Shown here: piece after piece, positions 56,940 through 64,000 of the stretch
Layout: each line of letters begins with the position of its first letter
Numbering within the stretch: position 1 is the first letter of the stretch
Source: Sipunculus nudus
Taxonomy: Eukaryota > Annelida > Sipuncula > Golfingiida > Sipunculidae
Length of the DNA: 64,000 nucleotides
NCBI GenBank assembly: GCA_026874595.1
Contig: CM049307.1
Coordinates: 39,286,862 to 39,350,861, forward strand
Direction of reading: 5' to 3'
Notes under the pieces: model-generated
Seen by the model: the letters and a program-made list of their open reading frames with translations, nothing else
What the model was told of the DNA's origin: nothing
Databases searched by the model: none
Position numbers and translations under genes: made by a program

Positions 56940-58310
56940 AGGACATATATGTCATGATATATTAATAGAAATGTTCTTGTTTGTTGCTCATCAATGAATT
57001 TAGATATTAGATGTGCACTTTTCATTTATTTAAATGATCAGATTAATCCATACCTAGTACCAATAGCTCTGCTTACACATTGACTCATTCTGCCAAGTAG
57101 AACTATTGGTAATGATTGCTATTTTCAAGTTTACCTAAAGAACATAATTAAGAATCACTTTGAAAGAAAATATACCTGCTTAGAAAATTCATGAGTGTAG
57201 AAGTATATTATTCATTAAAATGACCTGATATGTTAATTACTGGTAGGAATCAATTGATTCTTTTGTTTCTTCTCAATTTCTGTATAAATATGCTTATATA
57301 AGTCAATATTCACAAAAAGCGGGTGGTAGATCATGTTATCATCTTGTTTGTCTGGTAACAACCACAGATCGACAGCCTGTTGATATTGAAACAGGCAATA
57401 ATAACAGAAAATATCATGGTTATAGGATGTTGAAAGTTCAGGTTAATTTATGATTTAGTTTAGATTTATTGTTAAGTTATAATGTTGTTCACTATTTTAT
57501 TTGTATGCGCATACATGATAATTTGCAATCAATTATACATGTATAGATGCATTCATTTTTATCAATCAATCATCAATGTAATCAATTAATCAGCAAGCTT
57601 GACCACTACAGTTAATTAAGTTCCTCAGATCAGAATACTCATTAAACTGTATGTACCTTTGATGAATGAACTCTGCACAAATAATCAAGTGCTAAATACA
57701 GTCTAAGGAAAAACCAAGATCGACTCCTCATGTACGTGTCTGCCTATGTGTGAGTAGTAAATCATGTCACGTGATGCTGATCCAGACATCATTATAACAC
57801 AAAAACAACACTGATTAGAAATTTTTTTTTTTCTCAATGTAGCACCAGATAACATTTTGAAATTTATGGAACAGATGCAACGTCAAACAGTTTCTTTTTT
57901 TAATTACATGACAGATGTCTTAATCATGCTAGAAATCAAAGCAACATTCTCTAAAAGCAAATAATTAACCTGGCTCGATGTGTTAATGATGCTGCCAACC
58001 CTTACTAAAATTAAAGCTAATGATGATAATATATTCCATTTTAATGATCATGAAAGAGACCTGCACAGGTTTTTAGTAGAGCAGAATTACCCTGGTCAAG
58101 GAAATATGGGTGGGACCCATGTTAGATAAGTCTCATTATATCTGTATTCATTTGTAATGCACAGTTTACACCTTGTGGTTCAATAAGTTAAAGAAACTAC
58201 ATGTTTTTTTTTAGATTAGTTAACCATGTCATTAATCTCGGTTGTATCTTAATACAGCTAACAAAAATTTGTTTGCCAATATGGATTAACTGTGGTAGAA
58301 ATCATATAAG
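56940..58310. other. Non-coding upstream region
   Basis: I see no gene or clear repeat here. A symmetric E-box GTCACGTGAT lies at about 57767. Confidence 0.4.
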
Positions 58311-59096
58311 TGATGCTAATTAATTGTGTATGTTTAAACTTTACTATTAACTTTATATGTGAAGAACCATGCTGTGGGCCAGTTTGTTCCTTAGTGCTTC
58401 ACACCATGTGGTCAACCCACTGGACAGTCACCCCCAGTATGTGTGTCTGTTGGGCCATAATAGTTTTTCTATAAATTACTCAGTATTATACATATTAGCT
58501 TCATATTAAGAACGCTGCTAGATTCCTATAACTTTAATTAATTCTGTTTTCATCCTTGTATCTTATTTAGTGGTGCTGCAATTATGATTTAAGTGGATTT
58601 TCTGTGTCTGTCGAAGATCTAAACTTTGTTATAACCTTTACAGTAAGTAATAGCTTTATGTTAGTTTGATACCATTTATAATCTTTGGGTCACATTTAAT
58701 GTGGATGTAAAGTTTCATTTTATTTCATAAGGTAGTTTTTGTATAATGTATCAGTAACATGAGGAAACACAAATTTAATTAATAGCTGTAACAGAATGTA
58801 AATTTATGTATCTTGGCATGATCCTATCAGTGTTACTGTAAAAACCGCGGTTTAATCAAGAATGAGTAACCCATCAGTGTCACCCTGGTAGCGTCAGGGT
58901 CAAAGTATAATGATGCTGCCAGATGTCTGGGTAGCAAGGGCAGATTTGAATCGACCACTGAGCTGGACACATCAACTGACCAGCATGCTGTATACATGTG
59001 TTTACTGAATATACCGAGACTCTACCACTTGAGGACTATTTATTGTTGTTTGTATTTTGCTAATTCCAACACACACAAGATCCCCAGAGCGCTACA
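58311..59096. mobile_element. 786-bp dispersed repeat, copy 2
   Basis: Starts TGATGCTAATTAATTG and ends CAGAGCGCTACA; parallel to 48881-49657. ATATAA lies one base before the start and directly after the end, a possible target duplication. It contains a short insertion (AAAACCGCGGTTTAATCAAG) absent from copy 1. Confidence 0.68.
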
Positions 59097-61724
59097 ATAT
59101 AACCATGCATGCCATTCATCAGACTATAATTATAATACAGATGACGTAAATGTTTGTGTTTAAACTGCTGTACAGTCTTGCTTTGTCTATAATCGATCTT
59201 AATCCTCCCTAGTGTAGTAATTTATTAATGAAGTATTAATTGCCTTTTATCACATGGTATTTCCGTTTATGTTTCATTCATGGAAACCTATTCTACTGTA
59301 TTTAATTGGAGATATAAACCTGAGGGTTAATTTGTACTCTCTGCATAACATACAAATGATTCAACTAGTCACTGAGGAATGAAGATATTGTCTTCTACAG
59401 CCAACTATTCACCTGATTTTCTTGAAGAATTTATTTAAATTCATTTTCTTTTTTTAAGATCTTATTTTGATTGAGGTAACCATTTCAATTTTAAGTATGG
59501 ACATAAGAAGAGTTCCAGTATCCTGGAGTCACCCAGACCCAGTGTCTACCACACCTGCAGGTCCTGGGTGTGTAATCTCTCCCCCCCCCCCCCACTGCTG
59601 GGTCATATAGCACTGAGGAACCCCCTAAAGACACTCATTTGTGAGTGATACACAGCAGTGGGCACAGCCTACCCATTAAACCTGCAGACTACTTACCCTG
59701 GGTAGGAGCCAAATTTCACAACACTCAGAAAGGTCAAAACACAGGTGAAATTTGTAAATGGTGAATGTAAAAAGATCACATAATATAAACTTGATACTAA
59801 AAAGTTCAGCTCTAGCAGTAACTAAGATATCCTAATACATATATACCATAAATATATATATTTAAAATTTAAACACCATATATATTCATTAGCAATGCAA
59901 CATTTGTATTTGACAGCTTCTTCTTGAAATAAAAACAAAATCATAAACATATACAATAACCACACCATTATAAATAAATGTATATTTAAGTTCAGTATCA
60001 GCAGTATGCATTTAATGTGTTTGTTAACAAAACTGAAAAGATGTTCTGCTAATTATCCCATAGGCACCAACATTTGGTTGCCAGGCAACGGATAATGCAG
60101 CTGATATAGAGATGTTGAGATATTTTATGGTGTCGGCCTATAACAAATGACACTAATCACTTAAAACAGCAATTTTGATTTTCCAATATAAATAAGTGGG
60201 CAGCCCGCAGCTAATCTTTTACCAGATCAATAACCTTGTTTAAGACGGGGGGAAACCTATGATGGCAAATTTCAATATGATACTCAGCGATTCAATAAAG
60301 CCATTATAAATTCACACAAACTTCCATAATTTGTGTATAATCAGCTATAACGACCTGGTATTGATTCCTCAGCTGACTCCATTTCCTGATATTCCTGCAG
60401 GAAATGTAAGTTTTCTATTTTACAAGAATAAATATGTCCCGTTAAACTTATCAATGCCACTATATTATATGGTCATTTATCATATATGTAATAAAATCCC
60501 AGATTAAATTGTAAGGGGGCAATAAATCTGAATATATGGCTAATGCCTTTCAAGATAAAGTGCACAGCCATTTATCTTCACAGGAAAACCTCTTAGAAAT
60601 GAGTCTGAATGCAATAAATCTGAATATATGGCAAATGCTATTAAACTGTATACATAAATATTAATCAGATATATAAAACATCTCAAAACATAAATCAAAT
60701 GTTGGAATGAAGCTGAAAATATAAATTATTCTAAATCACACTATTCCTGACGACATGAGTGAAAACAAAATCAATATTTATAAATATATCAGGCCAGTAT
60801 ATATTGAGAGATGGCTATAATACAGAGGTCCCCATATACAGAGGTTTCCCTGTATCAGCAATTCTAGCCAGGGTTAGACACAAAATCGGACAGCTAATTG
60901 ATGAAACTCATCTGCCCAAGTGCATGTTTCTTAAATGTCCGAATCAAGTCAGTTATGATTATTTTAAAGATATTAAAAAGTTAAAAAAATTGATTGCTGG
61001 AATTAAAAGCATTGTCCTTTTAACCAAGAGGTGATATTGTAAAATAAAATTTTCCCGAGTTTTAACTAAGAAAAATTATTCTCAACTGAATGGATCAGGT
61101 ACAGAGTTGAGAAGAAAACAAAAACCATACATCACAGAGAATTTGAGTACCATTATTACTTTAATCCTGAAGCATAAATGGATCTCCCATCTGTCCTTCC
61201 AGTGTGTTAAGCAACTAAAGTTCTCCGACAACTTCCTGAAAAATCTAAATCACCTGTCTTAATTGAACAGTGAGCTGGTCAGTATTAATCACGACCTGCA
61301 GGGATGTAGGTACATGTCCATAGACCAAACATTCACTATCCTATCAAAAACCCACTTTTGTCTTTTGGAACCAGATTGTAAATTTCATTTTTATCTTACA
61401 AAATATAGGATCAACCCCTTTTAACATGTTGCTTTACATCTCAGGCTGTAAAGAAACCTACTAGGAGGTTCCTTAACTGCAGAAAGATGATCTACCTATA
61501 AAAAGAGACCTTAAGGAGCCTACCTACAAGTCAATCAATCCTGTGATGTGCCTGCAGGACCCAGTAACTTGAGCTGGGCTACGCCACCTGAGTTTCTCAT
61601 AACGACCTGTACCTGAAATCACACTTTCATGTCCCCATTACCAATCAGTTAAAAAATTGCTTTATAAAAAATATGATTTACTCCTACTGAGCAATGGACC
61701 ACTGCCAAACCTTTTTTAATAATA
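59097..61724. other. Non-coding upstream region with an X-box
   Basis: No convincing gene. A C-run sits near 59580-59592. The only specific signal I can name is the RFX-type palindrome at 60077-60089. Confidence 0.4.
60077..60089. promoter_or_regulatory. X-box (RFX-type) palindrome
   Basis: GTTGCCAGGCAAC: two inverted half-sites, GTTGCC and GGCAAC overlapping through AG, matching the RFX consensus GTNRCC-N(0-3)-RGYAAC with no mismatch. Its target gene is unknown; the nearest recognised gene is SLC9B, 7.3 kb away. Confidence 0.45.
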
Positions 61725-62072
61725 ACTAGAAATCTGGATTCTAAGGTATGCAAGCCTCCACCATGAGGGGAGGTGGGGGGAGGAGGAGGGTCCCTATTGT
61801 TGGATGTTCCAAAAACTGTTTTTGCGTTCAGCCTATATTCTTAGATTTAGTCATGCATAAGTGAATGTACATTTGTGAATATATCTTGATCATGATAATC
61901 CTAAATCCAGATCATGAGCCTGATCTACACCAAAATTTGAGGGATTTTTAGCTGGCCCATTCCAAAAATGCACTGAAAATTTCATGAGATTCCATTCATG
62001 ATTGTGTGAGTTATGTATTGAATTAAACACACACAATCATACACACAAATGGGGATGAAAGCGGAGGCAATA
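61725..62072 (+). repeat. Short hairpin-bounded dispersed repeat, family F
   Basis: Starts ACTAGAAATCTGGATTCT (hairpin AGAAATC-TG-GATTCT) then AAGCCTCCACC (61752-61762). It ends near GCGGAGGCAATAA (62061-62073), a worn inverse of the 5' motif. Same plan as the elements at 6691 and 21562. Confidence 0.5.
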
Positions 62073-64000
62073 AAATAAATCTGATTTATTTAAGCGGATT
62101 ATATCCCATAAATGATGGCTTAACAGGCATGCCGTGCCAACCTCATGTAAAAGTGAACATTCACACTGCTGTAAGAGTTGAGCCAAGTGCATTAATTCCT
62201 AAGATTTCACACTCAGTGCCCACTGAACACCATGTTAAGTAACCTGACACAAGGGGGTCAACTCTTTACATTAACAGGCCAGGCTTATATGATCAAGTCA
62301 CCAGCAATAATCTTATGTTCACTTGACACATTTTCATATCTTTAATGCACTGCTAAAATTTTCCTGATTACTTGCAGGAAAAAAAGTATTACAAAAAGTG
62401 TCCCTTAGGTGACTGGCAAAGAAGAACATGAAATGACATTGCTCACAGGCATAATTGTTACAATGGAATGTTTTCAATGATGCCATTAGTGATTGTTCAC
62501 ACTGTGACAGCAGCAAAGAGACCCAGGGACAAAGGAGCTTGAAACGTCCAACAATGGTAGGGGTAAACTTAGATTTGCTATAGTCTTCAGCTGATTGGGA
62601 GTATATTGGGAAGTCCTACTTCCAACATCAGGGGGACCATATAAGTTCAAACAGGATATGAGTGTAGAAGTTTTATCAAGGGTACACCTGACAGTATAGA
62701 CCCTTTGCATGTGACGTCACACAGGCTGGCCAGCCAGCCCAGCATCCATACTGGAGTACACGCTATGCTTGACACTGCATGCTGTGTTCTCCATACTAGC
62801 ATACTGTAACTTTTCTGCTGTAATTAACTGTGGAATTAGGGATAAGAAATCATATTAACCTGGTGAACATAGCAAAGGAACAGAAGGAACCTTGTGGGCT
62901 GGTGGCTGGCCAAGACAGTGAGGATGACAGTCCCCATCAAACCCATCCCACTAAAACTGCACAGCTTGATTAAACTCTAAATCCTTGTCTACTCCTTTTT
63001 TGTGATGAAAGATTATGTTATTTTTCTAACCTTCACTGGACTTCAATTTGTTTTCCCAAATATAGACATATGTACTTGAGTTAATGGTTAAATGTAGTGA
63101 AAGAATATTTAGTGATATAGTGCACTTGGTGTCAGTCTGCACACTTGCACTGTTCATTCTTGCTCCAGTGACCCATGTACTCTTTCACAAAATGAATCAA
63201 TGACCAGCTGGTCAAGAGAAGCACAGGGGTTAAACAGGTTCACTGGTCAAAATGGTCCTTCCAAGCTAGTATACAAACAATAAGTCAATGCATTTATGTT
63301 AAAGGTAACTGGAGTCTTTTAGGACCATCTTTAGAAGTAAGCTATCCAATCTCATACAACAGAATATTAATCTTACATATATAACTATTATGTTCACAAT
63401 TCTGGAAACATTAATTCTTAATTTCTTAGCATGTGCATTCATTTAATAAAAATAAAAAATATTGCCTCGTGGTACAAAATATTAATGGATACTAATTATA
63501 TAAAGCTGGATGATGCATTTAAAACACAGAAGATGTTAAAACAACATTAGTATTCATTACATCATCTGGATCAGACCTGGCTGAATCAGGATCATGTTTA
63601 TAATGTAAATGACCAGTCATTTATATTCAAGGTATCACCTCCTTGTCAGATTAATGTAGGACTTTCATATTTATAAATTTGAAGTGCAAATGACAAAATT
63701 TTGTTTTGAACCATTTGATTTTTGAGTTTCCAAAGATCCATGTAAATGTTTTTAGCAGTCTATGTAATTTTATATATATTTTGCAAATTTATTACATCAT
63801 CAGCTGAAATTTTGCTTCAAAATTAATTGACAAAGGCTGTTTGTACATATCCAACATGTTAAACTAATGTAAATATCTTGACTTTGTAAAAATCTTTCAA
63901 CATACCATTTCCCAAAAGCTGTCTCAAACTGGAAAAAATCTATTTAATATCAATCTGAAAAATGAATTTATAGGGTGCACATTTATGTGAAGAAGTTAAT
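62073..64000. other. Non-coding right end of the window
   Basis: I see no gene, RNA or repeat that I can support here. Confidence 0.4.

Noticed and set aside
60759-61034. Plus-strand open frame of 91 codons
   Set aside because: AT-rich, Lys/Ile-rich translation without any motif; no promoter or splice context.

Overview
This window is invertebrate nuclear DNA, AT-rich and intron-bearing, most likely from a mollusc (bivalve or gastropod). That assignment is an inference. It rests on the style of the repeats: short elements that open with AACAAG or ACTAGAA plus a small hairpin, carry GACGGACGGAC-type stretches near the end, and close with a hairpin followed by an A-run such as CAGCTGAGCTAAAAA. 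I see no bacterial operons, rRNA, functional tRNA or CRISPR array.

Two host genes are well supported, both on the minus strand. At 476-1585 lies an intact single-exon beta-1,3-galactosyltransferase-like gene (GT31) with a poly(A) signal just after it. From 52796 down to 4143 lies a complete SLC9B-type (NHA) Na+/H+ exchanger of 656 residues in ten coding exons. All splice junctions are GT-AG and phases are consistent throughout. Intron 1 (52108 down to 14025) is 38 kb, about 78% of the gene; the other eight introns are 0.7-1.8 kb.

Intron 1 is a transposon island. From low to high coordinates it holds: a short TIR element with a 5-bp target duplication (15.0 kb); two arrays of a 20-bp minisatellite (15.6 and 16.6 kb); hairpin-bounded repeats at 19.6, 20.2, 21.6, 23.3 and 24.5 kb; a 15-kb array of related hairpin-terminated units (26.6-42.2 kb) that includes a 2,640-bp head-to-tail duplication; a 312-bp MITE (42.7 kb); and a decayed 7.8-kb LTR retrotransposon (44149-51910). 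The retrotransposon is Gypsy/Ty3-like in sequence, but its integrase lies before the reverse transcriptase, the arrangement of GMR1-type elements. A 777-bp repeat is nested in it, and a second copy of that repeat lies at 58.3 kb.

Upstream of SLC9B (52.8-64 kb) I find no protein gene. There is a second copy of the MITE, and a 3.36-kb region bounded by inverted TACCCTTAC ends, with arms made of roughly 10-bp near-palindromes. Inside that region are three exon-like segments with good splice sites and a poly(A) signal, possibly a non-coding transcript. An X-box (RFX-type) palindrome lies at 60.08 kb.

The most interesting pattern is that several sequence-unrelated repeat families share one architecture: 5' hairpin, 5' subterminal motif, internal (often tandem) repeats, and a 3' hairpin containing the inverted motif. 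This resembles the design of Helentron-associated rolling-circle elements (DINE/pearl type). In the 29-42 kb array, six successive 3' ends occur head to tail.
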